A DNA stretch of 64,000 nt, taken from the NCBI GenBank assembly GCA_004020545.1, contig SAQE01000009.1:85680-149679 (forward strand), given 5' to 3'. Shown piece after piece: positions 36,286 through 45,044 of the stretch. The notes below the pieces were generated by a model. The model saw only the letters and a program-made list of their open reading frames with translations, was not told where the DNA came from and did not search any database. The DNA is from Mesorhizobium sp. GTDB lineage: Bacteria; Pseudomonadota; Alphaproteobacteria; Rhizobiales; Rhizobiaceae. A program made the translations under genes and the position numbers. Position 1 is the stretch's first letter. Every line of letters begins with the position of its first letter.

Positions 36286-36312
36286 CCGCGTGGCCAGCGC
36301 CACGCGGTTTTT
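36286..36312 (+). terminator. intrinsic terminator after the MerR gene
   Basis: Perfect stem CCGCGTGG/CCACGCGG, 6-nt loop, then TTTTT. It marks the last base of native-looking DNA before the AT-richer insert. Confidence 0.88.
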
Positions 36313-36370
36313 GGCGTTCAATGTTACCAAAAAGAGCCGAAGGCGACGTGTAAGCCTGATCATTGCTACT

Positions 36371-36712
36371 TTACCGATGCTTTTCGACGAACGCTTTGCA
36401 GGCTGGTGACAACTGTTCGATATTGCCTTCAAGATCACATTTGCCCATTGGTCTCGTTGGGCAAAGTCGCGCGTAATCACGACGGCATCCTTTTCCTTCG
36501 AAAAGTTTGAAAGTCCTTACTTGTTTTGAGTTGGTTTCGCTAACAGAGCTGGGTACCAGCCCGGTTCCGGTGTCCATCGCACCATCACGGCCCGCCCCTT
36601 TGCCGCCGCCCTTGCCGCCACCACCGCCTTTTGGATACGCGATGCCAATAAACGCGGCATGGACGATGCTTGCACCCAAGATAGAAAGCAATGCACGACG
36701 CGATGTAGACAT
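36371..36712 (-). CDS. secreted Cys-rich repeat protein
   Basis: Exported protein of 113 residues: signal peptide (ALLSILGASIVHAAFIGIAYP), a Gly/Lys-rich linker, and one C-terminal Cys-rich repeat of the type found in GLG1-like proteins: CRRDYARLCP, GKCDL, LSPACKAF. AGGGGAG precedes the start. It lies 3 bp after the hydrolase gene in the same direction, so the two are co-expressed and both exported. GC is lower than in the flanking genes. A decayed second copy lies at 38487-38624. Function unknown. Confidence 0.7.
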   Translation of the reverse strand: MSTSRRALLSILGASIVHAAFIGIAYPKGGGGGKGGGKGAGRDGAMDTGTGLVPSSVSETNSKQVRTFKLFEGKGCRRDYARLCPTRPMGKCDLEGNIEQLSPACKAFVEKHR

Positions 36713-36715
36713 CGC

Positions 36716-38338
36716 TCAATCTCCCCTTTCACTTCGTGACAAATCAATGCGGTATGGAATGCGGTGCCCGAACCGGAACCGCGCGCTCGTTTGTCTGGAA
36801 GGCAGCGCCGATGGGCTGTGTTGCGTCTGAACGCCCGACCACAGTTCCTCTGGAGGGCTCGGGAACTGCGGAGCTTCCATCTGCGCAACACATTCAGTCT
36901 TCAGCTTGGTTCTGGGGTTTGCGAGGAAATCGGCAACTACCTGCGACCCGCAAGGGTCCGAATCTATCACGTCGTGTCCGATTCCGCGGAAGACCACCAC
37001 TTGCCCGAAAGGAAGCGTCTTGGCTGCGTGGTTCGCCCACTCCGTTGGCGTTGCTGGATCATATTCTCCCGACAACAGAAGAGTGGGTATGTCAGTGCGG
37101 CGGGACGGGTGTTGCGATGTGGGTCCGTTCTCAAGAATCCAGAGTGGGCAGGCCCATGAATAGTCGCTCAGTTCGACCCATTTTGCCCAGTATCTGTCCT
37201 GCTTGCCACTCATATCGGGCAGACCGCTATCAGAGCAAGATACAGAAAAGTCCATACCTTGAGAGATTTCCAGGTCATCAGGTTCGAAAAGTATCTCCGT
37301 CAGCGGCCTGAAATCCTGCTTGTACGTCCTCTCGATCAGCTCCGGCAGCGTTACGATTGCATCGCGGTCATACAGCATGCCGAATATGATTTCGAGGAAA
37401 TCCGCGCCTGAAACATATGTATAGCGTGCCTCCTTGTCTGTGCTCCGCAAAAGCAATGGCTGCCGATCGAACTGCCTGGCGATAACCTGAACAGTATGGG
37501 ATACCCCTGTCATGCAACTATTGGCTCTCTGACAGTCTCGTTCCAAGATTTTCAGGGAACGTTCCAGGTTGGGGCCATCTTCATCCAGATAGTTGATGTC
37601 CAGTGGAACAACGGAATCCAATATGCTCGCCGAGATGCCCTCGGGGTGTTGGTTCATCACTTCCAGCGCAAGTCTCGTGCCATAAGACACGCCATAGAGA
37701 ACCCACTTTTCTATCCCGAGAGCAATCCGGAGATCGTTAATGTCCTGCGCGTTTTCCTCAGTGTTGTAGGCGTCAAGGTCAACCCCTTTCGCGATCAACG
37801 CGGTCCTGCACGCGAGAACCTCGTCCTTTTTTAGTTTCCCAAAGCTGACCTCGACGTCGATGTTTGAAAGAATACCGTTCCAGTGATCAGGCTTGAAGTA
37901 TTGAGAGCAGTCCAGGGCGGGAGTTGATTTCCCGATCCCCCGCTGATCAGCTACGATTACCCGGCGTCCGATCATCCAACTTTGGCCGCTGATGAATTCC
38001 CACCATTCATCAATCTCGTCTCTATTGCCAATTTCCGTTGGCTGGCCCGGGCCTCCTGTAAGAAACACAACTGGCTCGTGCCGTTCGCGATCTGGCTCGA
38101 AGACGACCACGGACAGGACGATTTCAGGACCGTCCTTCTTCCTTCGGTTTTCAGGCACATTGAGAGTCCCGCACGTCATCGTGCGATCGCGGGGAATTTC
38201 GAACCAACATTTAGTTTTCTTGAATTCTTCGGCATGGAGCTCTCCGCTTCCTATGAAGATGAGGAACCCAAATAATGCGACTTCTAGAAAGGAAAATCGC
38301 CCTAACCTGCTGAACATGCCTCGAAGACAGGTTTGCAT
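36716..38338 (-). CDS. exported alpha/beta hydrolase (TAP-like, proline iminopeptidase-type)
   Basis: Secreted or periplasmic serine hydrolase of 540 residues. Signal peptide LEVALFGFLIFIGSGELHA; oxyanion region FLTGGPGQPT; nucleophile Ser in GVSYGT; acid Asp in LSGEYDPATP; His in RGIGHDVID; C-terminal part resembles the TAP-like domain of tripeptidyl aminopeptidases. GAGG lies 9 bp before ATG 38338, favouring it over 38386. Codon use and GC are unlike the neighbouring core genes, suggesting transfer. Substrate unknown; peptides are most likely. Confidence 0.8.
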   Translation of the reverse strand: MQTCLRGMFSRLGRFSFLEVALFGFLIFIGSGELHAEEFKKTKCWFEIPRDRTMTCGTLNVPENRRKKDGPEIVLSVVVFEPDRERHEPVVFLTGGPGQPTEIGNRDEIDEWWEFISGQSWMIGRRVIVADQRGIGKSTPALDCSQYFKPDHWNGILSNIDVEVSFGKLKKDEVLACRTALIAKGVDLDAYNTEENAQDINDLRIALGIEKWVLYGVSYGTRLALEVMNQHPEGISASILDSVVPLDINYLDEDGPNLERSLKILERDCQRANSCMTGVSHTVQVIARQFDRQPLLLRSTDKEARYTYVSGADFLEIIFGMLYDRDAIVTLPELIERTYKQDFRPLTEILFEPDDLEISQGMDFSVSCSDSGLPDMSGKQDRYWAKWVELSDYSWACPLWILENGPTSQHPSRRTDIPTLLLSGEYDPATPTEWANHAAKTLPFGQVVVFRGIGHDVIDSDPCGSQVVADFLANPRTKLKTECVAQMEAPQFPSPPEELWSGVQTQHSPSALPSRQTSARFRFGHRIPYRIDLSRSERGD

Positions 38339-38486
38339 TTTGACCTCATGTGCGAAATAAGTATTAAGAGGTATGCGTCCGCGCATTCATTGAGCTTAAA
38401 CACCGATGTAGTGCGCCGCGGGTCACCCGCTTCACCCCGAAGAGGTGAATCCTTAGCGCGAACAACATCGTGACCTTTATCCGTAT

Positions 38487-38624
38487 TTATCGACTAAAGC
38501 TTTGCATGCGGGTTGACTGCTGCTCGATCATGCTTTGAAGGTCGCATTTACCGATCGATGTCATCGAGCAAGGCAGCTGGTAGTCTTTTTTGCGTTCCTG
38601 CGAAAATCTTGAAAGCTTGGTGCC
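38487..38624 (-). pseudogene. decayed copy of the Cys-rich repeat gene
   Basis: The minus strand encodes a C-terminal fragment aligning without gaps to the end of the 36371-36712 protein: KKDYQLPCSMTSIGKCDLQ against RRDYARLCPTRPMGKCDLE, then MIEQQS against NIEQLS. It is cut off upstream by TGA at 38625-38627 and has no start. Two of four cysteines are lost. Nucleotide similarity also extends across this stretch. Confidence 0.7.
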
Positions 38625-38701
38625 TCAGCCGTTATCGGATTCAAAGGTATTGCCGAGCAAGCTAATGCTAAAGCTAATCATGTATGCCTTCTCATAGCCT
38701 T

Positions 38702-38728
38702 ATCCACTTCTCCACTTCTCCACTTGTT
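38702..38728. repeat. short tandem repeat
   Basis: TCTCCACTT-type 9-bp units repeated about three times (CCACTTCTCCACTTCTCCACTT, given in part as units). Low-complexity DNA in the non-coding middle of the insert. Confidence 0.55.
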
Positions 38729-38732
38729 GACC

Positions 38733-39150
38733 TCAATGGCTTAAGTTCGGTAAATCGCCCCACCAGCCAAGGCGCATGGAGTACCTGAAATGTCGGCGTG
38801 TGCATCTATCATGTGATAGATGCACACTGACGTTTGGAGACCCCTCGGCAGTTTCGAAGTTGGTCGACGAACGGAAGGATCGCGTCTCTGGCACCCCCAT
38901 GATCTTAACCAAATCGTCGACCCGGCGGGTCGAGATGCCTTGCATATGAGCCTCTTGAGTGACTGCGGTCAGCGCCTTCTCGGCCATGCGCCACCGCTCG
39001 ATGAAGCTTGGGAACTACCCTCCCAAGCTTAGGAATACATAGATCGGCTATGCCGGCACGCGTCTCCCTGTCGCGGCCTCCGTTGCGCTGGGTCGTCCGG
39101 AGTGGGTCCTCTCGCCATAGCAGATGCCGGGGACTTCGCGCGCTCCAGTT
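38733..39150 (-). pseudogene. IS256-family transposase relic
   Basis: Two minus-strand frames carry pieces of an IS256-type transposase in the right order: RTTQRNGGRDRETRAG and CIPKLG (about 39130-39030), then after a frameshift and an in-frame stop, FPSFIERWRMAEKALTAV and QGISTRRVDDLVKIMG (about 39015-38890). The DDE catalytic region is missing and the rest is scrambled, so the element is inactive. It supports foreign origin of the surrounding segment. Confidence 0.75.
38798..38827. repeat. 30-bp palindrome with perfect 14-bp arms
   Basis: GTGTGCATCTATCA, TG, TGATAGATGCACAC. Perfect complement over 14 bp with only two central bases. It adjoins the truncated transposase relic. It could be a mobile-element end, a recombination scar or a regulator site. 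Confidence 0.9.
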
Positions 39151-39401
39151 CCATAGCCGCTCGGCGGCAATGCCAATCAGTGGAACTGCACCCACAGCGC
39201 GCGTAGGTATATTATCTCGAATTTCAGAACTGTTCGGGCCGGAACAACAAGGCGTTTCGGTTTGGCCTGCGGTGATCAAATTCCGTTTGTTCAGATGTAT
39301 GAACAAGCTTGCGGCGGCGCAGCCTTTACAAGAATTTGTTGAGAAAAATCCGTTTTTGGTGGAGAGTGCCGTTCGGGGATTTAAGTTACACGTGAGGGCG
39401 G

Positions 39402-40553
39402 GTGGACCGTGCGGCTAACGTGGACGCCATTTTGTTGGATGCGCTGTATTCGGCCATCCTTGGCGAGACGTCTTGGGGCAGTTGGCTCGACAACTTGGCA
39501 TTGATGCTGCCCGGCGGAAAAGCGGTACTGTTCTTTCACGATGTTGACCGGTCCTCGGGCGCGTTCGTGCTTTCCTCCCGCTTCGAACCTTCTTCGCTAA
39601 AGGCCTACAACGAGCACTATGCCGCCCGAAATCCGTGGATGCCAAAGGCCGCGATCCGTCCAATCGGCATCGGAGTTCGCGCTGAGCAGATGCTGCCACG
39701 CCAAACGCTGGAGAAGACCGAATTCTATTGCGACTTCCTGAAGCCCCAACGGCTGCAGACAGGAGTCGGAGTGACCGTCGTCCGCGATGGTGGCACGAGT
39801 TTCCTGCTGAGCGTTCTGTGCGAAGACATCGACGACAGCCAAATTAACAAGGCCGCTGATACCCTGACTCGTCTGGCGCCACACCTACGGCGTGCATTTG
39901 GCTATTTCAAGCGTCACGCGGCCGAGGAGGCGGTCACGGGGCTGGCACGTTCAATCTTCGACCTCACCTGCGTGGGCGTGCTCCTCGTAGATTCCGAGAT
40001 GCGGCCGATCGCTAAGAACGCGATCGCCGAACGTGCGCTCTCCGAAGGCCATGGGATCGGCGTCAATGTCGCTGGGCGCATCAGGATCGCATCGGACGAG
40101 GCCACGCGAGCCATGCGGCAGATGCTTTCTCAATGGGACCGGGCTACGCTAGGTGCAATTCGGACCGCATCCTTCCGGATTGCGGTGGGCCGAGACGGCC
40201 CGCCGACCCTCCGCCTGAGCCTTGTCCCTTACAACAATATGAGCGAAGCGGCGAGATACTTCACCGGCCCAATGGTGCTCGTGCTCATCGATGACTTGAG
40301 GACTCCAGTCAAAATAGCCGTAGACGAGGTGCGAGGCGCCCTCGGCCTCACGCGCGCCGAGGCGGAACTCGTCGTCGGACTGGCGAGTGGTTCGACAGTG
40401 CGCGATTTGGCGTTGGCGCGCGATGTCGCCTTAGGCACGGCGCGCTCGCAGTTGCATAGCGTCTTCGCCAAACTGGGCGTCAACAGTCAGGCTGAAACTG
40501 TCCGGCTGGTCCTGCGTGTCACCGGACGCCTCTCGGGAATGGCAACGCGTTAG
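39402..40553 (+). CDS. LuxR-type HTH regulator, orphan
   Basis: Regulator of 383 residues with a long N-terminal sensing region and a C-terminal LuxR-type HTH (LGLTRAEAELVVGLASGSTV ... GTARSQLHSVFAKLGVNSQAE). The N-terminal part has no autoinducer-binding signature (no WxxxY or DP pair in context) and looks PAS/GAF-like near residues 165-190 (FDLTCVGVLLVDSEMRPIAKN, split). GTG 39402 is preceded by GAGGG. It lies at the right end of the inserted segment next to the beta-oxidation operon but faces the same way with 214 bp between. Signal unknown. Confidence 0.75.
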   Translation: MDRAANVDAILLDALYSAILGETSWGSWLDNLALMLPGGKAVLFFHDVDRSSGAFVLSSRFEPSSLKAYNEHYAARNPWMPKAAIRPIGIGVRAEQMLPRQTLEKTEFYCDFLKPQRLQTGVGVTVVRDGGTSFLLSVLCEDIDDSQINKAADTLTRLAPHLRRAFGYFKRHAAEEAVTGLARSIFDLTCVGVLLVDSEMRPIAKNAIAERALSEGHGIGVNVAGRIRIASDEATRAMRQMLSQWDRATLGAIRTASFRIAVGRDGPPTLRLSLVPYNNMSEAARYFTGPMVLVLIDDLRTPVKIAVDEVRGALGLTRAEAELVVGLASGSTVRDLALARDVALGTARSQLHSVFAKLGVNSQAETVRLVLRVTGRLSGMATR

Positions 40554-40649
40554 CTTGGGTCCTTCCTCCGAAACTGCCTCATGAGAGAGCAGGCAAGCGA
40601 GCCTCGTGAAACTCTCTCGTCCCCAAAAAATCTTCCATCTGCGACAAGA

Positions 40650-40671
40650 TTGACGTTTACGCAAACGTCAA
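40650..40671 (+). promoter_or_regulatory. candidate MerR/LiuR operator of the beta-oxidation operon
   Basis: TTGACGTTTACGCAAACGTCAA: 9-bp perfect arms around ACGC. It holds two overlapping 16-bp sites (offset 6 bp) of the same pattern as the site at 35657. It lies 97 bp before the first acyl-CoA dehydrogenase start; the left arm TTGACG may also be a -35 element. Confidence 0.7.
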
Positions 40672-40767
40672 TTTTTGCTATCGGGGCGTCGACATTGGCT
40701 CGGCCTCCCATCCGGACCTGGATCGGGAATTTGCCAGCCGGCCAAGACCGCAAGGGTGGAGGAAGGC

Positions 40768-42564
40768 ATGACGATCTACAGGGCGCCCGTCCAGGACACG
40801 CTGTTCGTGCTCAACGACGTGCTCGGCTATCAGCGCTATTCCAATCTTCCAGGCTTCTCCGACGCCACGCCCGACGTGGTCGAGGCGATCCTCGCCGAAG
40901 GCGCCAAGCTTGCCGAAAACGTCATGCATCCGCTGAACCGCGTCGGCGACATGGAAGGCTGCGTGCGCCATGACGACGGTTCGGTGACCACGCCCAAGGG
41001 CTTCAAGGACGCCTTCGACCAGTACCGCGAAGGCGGCTGGATGGGGCTGGCTGCGCCCGCCGAGTTTGGCGGCCAGGGTCTGCCCTACACGGTCCACACC
41101 GCGGTCTCCGAATACATGGTTTCGGCCAACATGGCGCTGATGATGTACCCCGGCCTCACGCAGGGCGCGATCGCGGCCATCGTCACCCACGGCACGGACG
41201 AGCAGAAGGCCGCCTGGCTGCCGAGGCTGATCGAGGGTGCCTGGACCGGCACCATGAACCTCACCGAGCCGCATTGCGGCACCGACCTCGGCCTGCTGCG
41301 CACCAAGGCGGTGCCCAATGGCGACGGAACCTACAAGATTTCCGGTCAGAAGATATTCATCTCCGCCGGCGAGCACGACATGGCGGACAACATCGTCCAT
41401 CTGGTGCTGGCCCGTGCCGAGGGCGCGCCGGAAGGCGTCAAGGGCATCTCGCTGTTCATCGTGCCGAAGTTCAAGCTCGACGGCTCGGGCAATCCCGGCA
41501 AGCGCAATTCGCTCTCCTGCGGCTCGATCGAAGAGAAGATGGGCATCCACGGCAACTCGACCTGCGTCATGAATTATGACGAGGCCGAGGGCACGCTGCT
41601 TGGCGAGTTGAACGGCGGCCTGAAGGCCATGTTCACGATGATGAACGAGGCCCGCCTCGGCGTCGGCTTGCAAGGGCTTTCGGTTTCCGAGATCGCCTAC
41701 CAGAACGCGGTCTCCTACGCCAAGGACCGTCTCCAGGGCCGGTCGCTCTCGGGAGCCAAGGCGCCGGACAAGAAGGCCGACCCGATCATCGTCCATCCCG
41801 ATATCCGCCGCTCGCTGATGACCATGAAGGCGTTCAACGAGGGTGGCCGCGCGCTGGCGCTGTGGACGGCGATCAAGTCGGACGTCGCGCACCGCTCCGG
41901 TGACGACAAGGACCGCCAGGCGGCCGACGACTACACCGGCCTGATGACGCCGGTGGTCAAGGGCGTGCTCACCGACAAGGGTTTCAACCATGCGGTGATG
42001 GCGCAGCAGGTGTTCGGCGGCCACGGCTATATCGAAGAGCACGGCATGAGCCAGTTCGTGCGCGATGCCCGTATCGCCATGATCTATGAGGGCGCCAACG
42101 GCATCCAGGCGCTCGACCTCGTCGGCCGCAAGCTGGCGCAGAACGGCGGCCGCGCCGTGCAGGCCTTCTTCAAGGAGGTCGGCGAGTTCTGTGAGGAGAA
42201 CCGCGCCGACGAGAAGATGGCGCCTTTCACCAAGGCGCTGAAGAAGGGCCTCAACGACCTGCAGGCGGCGACCATGTGGCTGGTGCAGAACGGCATGGCC
42301 AAGCCCGACAATGCGGGCGCCGCCTCGACCGACTACATGCATCTCTTCGGCCTTGTGGCGCTTGGTTACATGTGGGGCCAGATGGCCAAGGCCGCCCAAA
42401 CCAAGCTCGCGGAAGGCGCCAATGGGGCCGCGTCGTTCTACGACAACAAGCTGGTGACGGCGCGCTTCTTCATGGAGCGGATCATGCCGGAAACGGCGAC
42501 GCGGCTTGCCCGCATTTCCAGTGGCGCGGACACGCTGATGGCGCTGCCGGCGGAAGCGTTCTAG
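40768..42564 (+). CDS. acyl-CoA dehydrogenase, large form
   Basis: FAD-dependent first step of beta-oxidation, 598 residues: the large form with a C-terminal extension. Substrate/FAD signatures are [11 protein letters not shown] and [10 protein letters not shown]; the catalytic Glu fits [24 protein letters not shown] immediately precedes ATG 40768 and decides the start, although the frame opens at 40675. First gene of a four-gene operon under the predicted MerR/LiuR operator. Chain-length preference cannot be read. Confidence 0.93.
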   Translation: MTIYRAPVQDTLFVLNDVLGYQRYSNLPGFSDATPDVVEAILAEGAKLAENVMHPLNRVGDMEGCVRHDDGSVTTPKGFKDAFDQYREGGWMGLAAPAEFGGQGLPYTVHTAVSEYMVSANMALMMYPGLTQGAIAAIVTHGTDEQKAAWLPRLIEGAWTGTMNLTEPHCGTDLGLLRTKAVPNGDGTYKISGQKIFISAGEHDMADNIVHLVLARAEGAPEGVKGISLFIVPKFKLDGSGNPGKRNSLSCGSIEEKMGIHGNSTCVMNYDEAEGTLLGELNGGLKAMFTMMNEARLGVGLQGLSVSEIAYQNAVSYAKDRLQGRSLSGAKAPDKKADPIIVHPDIRRSLMTMKAFNEGGRALALWTAIKSDVAHRSGDDKDRQAADDYTGLMTPVVKGVLTDKGFNHAVMAQQVFGGHGYIEEHGMSQFVRDARIAMIYEGANGIQALDLVGRKLAQNGGRAVQAFFKEVGEFCEENRADEKMAPFTKALKKGLNDLQAATMWLVQNGMAKPDNAGAASTDYMHLFGLVALGYMWGQMAKAAQTKLAEGANGAASFYDNKLVTARFFMERIMPETATRLARISSGADTLMALPAEAF

Positions 42565-42615
42565 GTTTGGCGGCCGGCAACGCCGGCCCACACTTGTCGG
42601 AACGCGGAGGAAATC

Positions 42616-43788
42616 GTGGCGACAAATCCAGCCGAAATTCTTGGCTTGCCGAAACCCGCCTGGGCGGCGGACGAGGTCGGCATGCTCTACGACATGGCGG
42701 TCCGCTTCATGTCGGAGGAGATCGCGCCGCGCTACGATGAGTTCGAGAAGAACGAGATGTTCGACCGCGAGAGCTGGCTGAAGGCGGGTGCCGCCGGCCT
42801 GCTTTGCGCCTCGATGCCGGAAAAATATGGCGGCTCCGGCGGCACCTTCGCGCATGAGAGCGCCATCATCGAGGCGATCGGCCATGTCGGCGTCGACGGC
42901 TTCGGTATCGGCCTGCACAATTCGATCGTCGCCCCTTACATCCTGCACTATGGCTCCGAGGAGCAGAAACAGAAGTGGCTGCCGAAACTCGCGACCGGCG
43001 AGCTGATCGGCGCCATCGCCATGACCGAGCCGGGAGCCGGCTCGGACCTGCAGGGCGTCAAGACGCGCGCCGAGAAGGACGGCAATCATTACAAGATCAA
43101 CGGTTCCAAGACCTTCATCACCAATGGTCAGCTCGCCAACCTGATCATCGTCGTCACCAAGACCGATCCGGAAAAGGGCGCCAAGGGCACCTCGCTCATC
43201 GTCGTCGAGACCGACGAGGTCGAAGGTTTTCAGCGTGGCCGCAACCTCGACAAGATCGGGTTGAAGGCCAACGACACGTCCGAGCTGTTCTTCAACGACG
43301 TTCGCGTGCCGACCTCGAACCTGCTTGGCCACGAGGAAGGCAAGGGCTTCGTCCAGCTGATGCAGCAGCTGCCGCAGGAGCGGCTGCAGATCGGCACCGG
43401 CGCGATCGCCATGATCGAGCGGGCGCTGGCGATCACCATCGACTATGTCAAGGAGCGCAAGGCCTTCGGCAAGGCGATCATCGATTTCCAGAACACGCAG
43501 TTCAAGCTCGCCGAATTGAAAACCGAAGCCACGATCGGCCGCGTCTTCTATAACGACTGCGTCGCCCGCCACATCGATGGCGGCCTCGATCCTGTCACGG
43601 CCTCGATGGCCAAATACTGGCTCTCCGACCTGCAGGGCAAAGTCGTCGACGAATGCCTTCAACTGCATGGCGGCTACGGCTACATGAATGAGTATCCGAT
43701 CGCCCGCATGTACCGCGACGCCCGCGTCCAGCGCATCTACGGCGGCACCAACGAGATCATGAAATTGCTGATCGGCCGCTCTCTCTGA
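42616..43788 (+). CDS. acyl-CoA dehydrogenase, short form
   Basis: Second acyl-CoA dehydrogenase, 390 residues, of the standard tetrameric type. Signatures: AMTEPGAGSDLQG and TFITNGQLAN. The C-terminal motif reads RIYGGTNEIMK, with Gly where medium-chain enzymes have catalytic Glu; the base is instead probably the Glu in LHGGYGYMNEYP, as in long-chain/isovaleryl-type enzymes. GTG start at 42616 has GGAGGAAATC just ahead. Different specificity from its upstream neighbour is likely. Confidence 0.92.
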   Translation: MATNPAEILGLPKPAWAADEVGMLYDMAVRFMSEEIAPRYDEFEKNEMFDRESWLKAGAAGLLCASMPEKYGGSGGTFAHESAIIEAIGHVGVDGFGIGLHNSIVAPYILHYGSEEQKQKWLPKLATGELIGAIAMTEPGAGSDLQGVKTRAEKDGNHYKINGSKTFITNGQLANLIIVVTKTDPEKGAKGTSLIVVETDEVEGFQRGRNLDKIGLKANDTSELFFNDVRVPTSNLLGHEEGKGFVQLMQQLPQERLQIGTGAIAMIERALAITIDYVKERKAFGKAIIDFQNTQFKLAELKTEATIGRVFYNDCVARHIDGGLDPVTASMAKYWLSDLQGKVVDECLQLHGGYGYMNEYPIARMYRDARVQRIYGGTNEIMKLLIGRSL

Positions 43789-43821
43789 GCGTGGCGACCG
43801 GCAAACCCAAGGAGCACGAAA

Positions 43822-45030
43822 ATGGCCGAAGCTTACGTCTATGACGCCGTGCGCACGCCGCGCGGCAGGGGCAAGAAGGATGGCTCGCTGCACGAGGTGC
43901 CGGCGGTGCGGCTCGCGGCAAAGGCGCTTGAGGCGCTGCGCGACCGCAACGGGCTCGACACCGGTAATGTCGACGACATCATCTTTGGCTGCGTCGATCC
44001 GGTCGGCGAGGCGGGTTCGGTCATTCCGCGCGCCGCCGCCTTCGAGGCCGGCTACGACACCAAGGCGCCAGGCATGCAGATATCGCGCTTCTGCGCCTCC
44101 GGTCTCGACGCCATCAATTTCGGCGCCGCCAAGATCGCGCAAGGGGCGGACGAGATCGTGATCGCCGGCGGCGTCGAATCCATGTCGCGCGTCGGCATGG
44201 GCATGTCCGGCGGCTCCTGGTTCATGGACCCGTCGGTCGGCCTGCCGGGCTGGTTCGTGCCGCAGGGCATCTCGGCCGACCTTATCGCCACGAAATACGG
44301 CTTCAGCCGTGACGATGTCGACGCCTACGCCGTCGAAAGCCAAAAGCGCGCCGCCAAGTCCTGGGAAGAGGGCCGCTTCAAGAATTCGGTGATTCCGATC
44401 AAGGACCAGAACGGCCTCACCATCCTCGACCATGACGAGCACATGCGGCCTTCGACCGACATGCAGTCGCTCGCTTCGCTCAATCCGTCCTTCGTCATGC
44501 CGGGCGAGATGGGCGGCTTCGACGCGGTGGCCGTGCAGAAGCATCCGGAAGTCGAAGAGGTCAACCACGTCCACCATGCCGGCAATTCATCCGGCATCGT
44601 CGATGGTGCCGCCGCCGTGCTGCTCGGCTCGAAGAAGGCCGGCAAGGCGATGGGCCTCAAGCCGCGCGCTCGCATCCGCGCCTTCGCCAATATCGGCTCC
44701 GAGCCGGTGCTGATGCTGACCGGCCCGGTCGACGTCACCGAGAAGCTCTTGAAGCGCGCCAAGATGAAGCTGTCGGACATCGACCTGTTCGAGCTCAACG
44801 AGGCCTTCGCTTCCGTTGTGCTGCGCTACATGCAGGCTTTCGACATTCCGCACGACCAGATCAACGTCAACGGCGGCGCGATCGCCATGGGCCATCCGCT
44901 AGGCGCCACCGGCGCCATGATCCTGGGCACCGTGCTGGACGAGCTGGAGCGGCGCGACCTGAACACCGCGCTGGTCACGCTCTGCATCGGCGCCGGCATG
45001 GGCACCGCCACCATCATCGAACGCGTCTGA
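43822..45030 (+). CDS. fadA: acetyl-CoA C-acyltransferase (thiolase)
   Basis: Thiolytic last step of beta-oxidation, 402 residues. Nucleophile Cys in [15 protein letters not shown]; His in [14 protein letters not shown]; second Cys in TLCIGAGMG. It sits between the acyl-CoA dehydrogenases and the multifunctional FadB-like gene (15 bp gap), pointing to a degradative 3-ketoacyl-CoA thiolase rather than a biosynthetic one. Confidence 0.94.
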   Translation: MAEAYVYDAVRTPRGRGKKDGSLHEVPAVRLAAKALEALRDRNGLDTGNVDDIIFGCVDPVGEAGSVIPRAAAFEAGYDTKAPGMQISRFCASGLDAINFGAAKIAQGADEIVIAGGVESMSRVGMGMSGGSWFMDPSVGLPGWFVPQGISADLIATKYGFSRDDVDAYAVESQKRAAKSWEEGRFKNSVIPIKDQNGLTILDHDEHMRPSTDMQSLASLNPSFVMPGEMGGFDAVAVQKHPEVEEVNHVHHAGNSSGIVDGAAAVLLGSKKAGKAMGLKPRARIRAFANIGSEPVLMLTGPVDVTEKLLKRAKMKLSDIDLFELNEAFASVVLRYMQAFDIPHDQINVNGGAIAMGHPLGATGAMILGTVLDELERRDLNTALVTLCIGAGMGTATIIERV

Positions 45031-45044
45031 CGGGGAGAGAAAAG

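Noticed and set aside
38905-39418. Overlapping open frames on both strands in the insert
   Set aside because: The minus frame is explained by the IS256 relic; the plus frame has no start signal or similarity.
39402-40553. Second quorum-sensing LuxR receptor
   Set aside because: The LuxR-type HTH is present, but the N-terminal region lacks the autoinducer-binding residue pattern and is much longer than usual.
40678-44577. Very long antisense open frame (about 1299 codons) opposite the beta-oxidation genes
   Set aside because: It mirrors high-GC coding on the plus strand, is rich in His, Asp, Arg and Gly without domains, and conflicts with clear enzymes.
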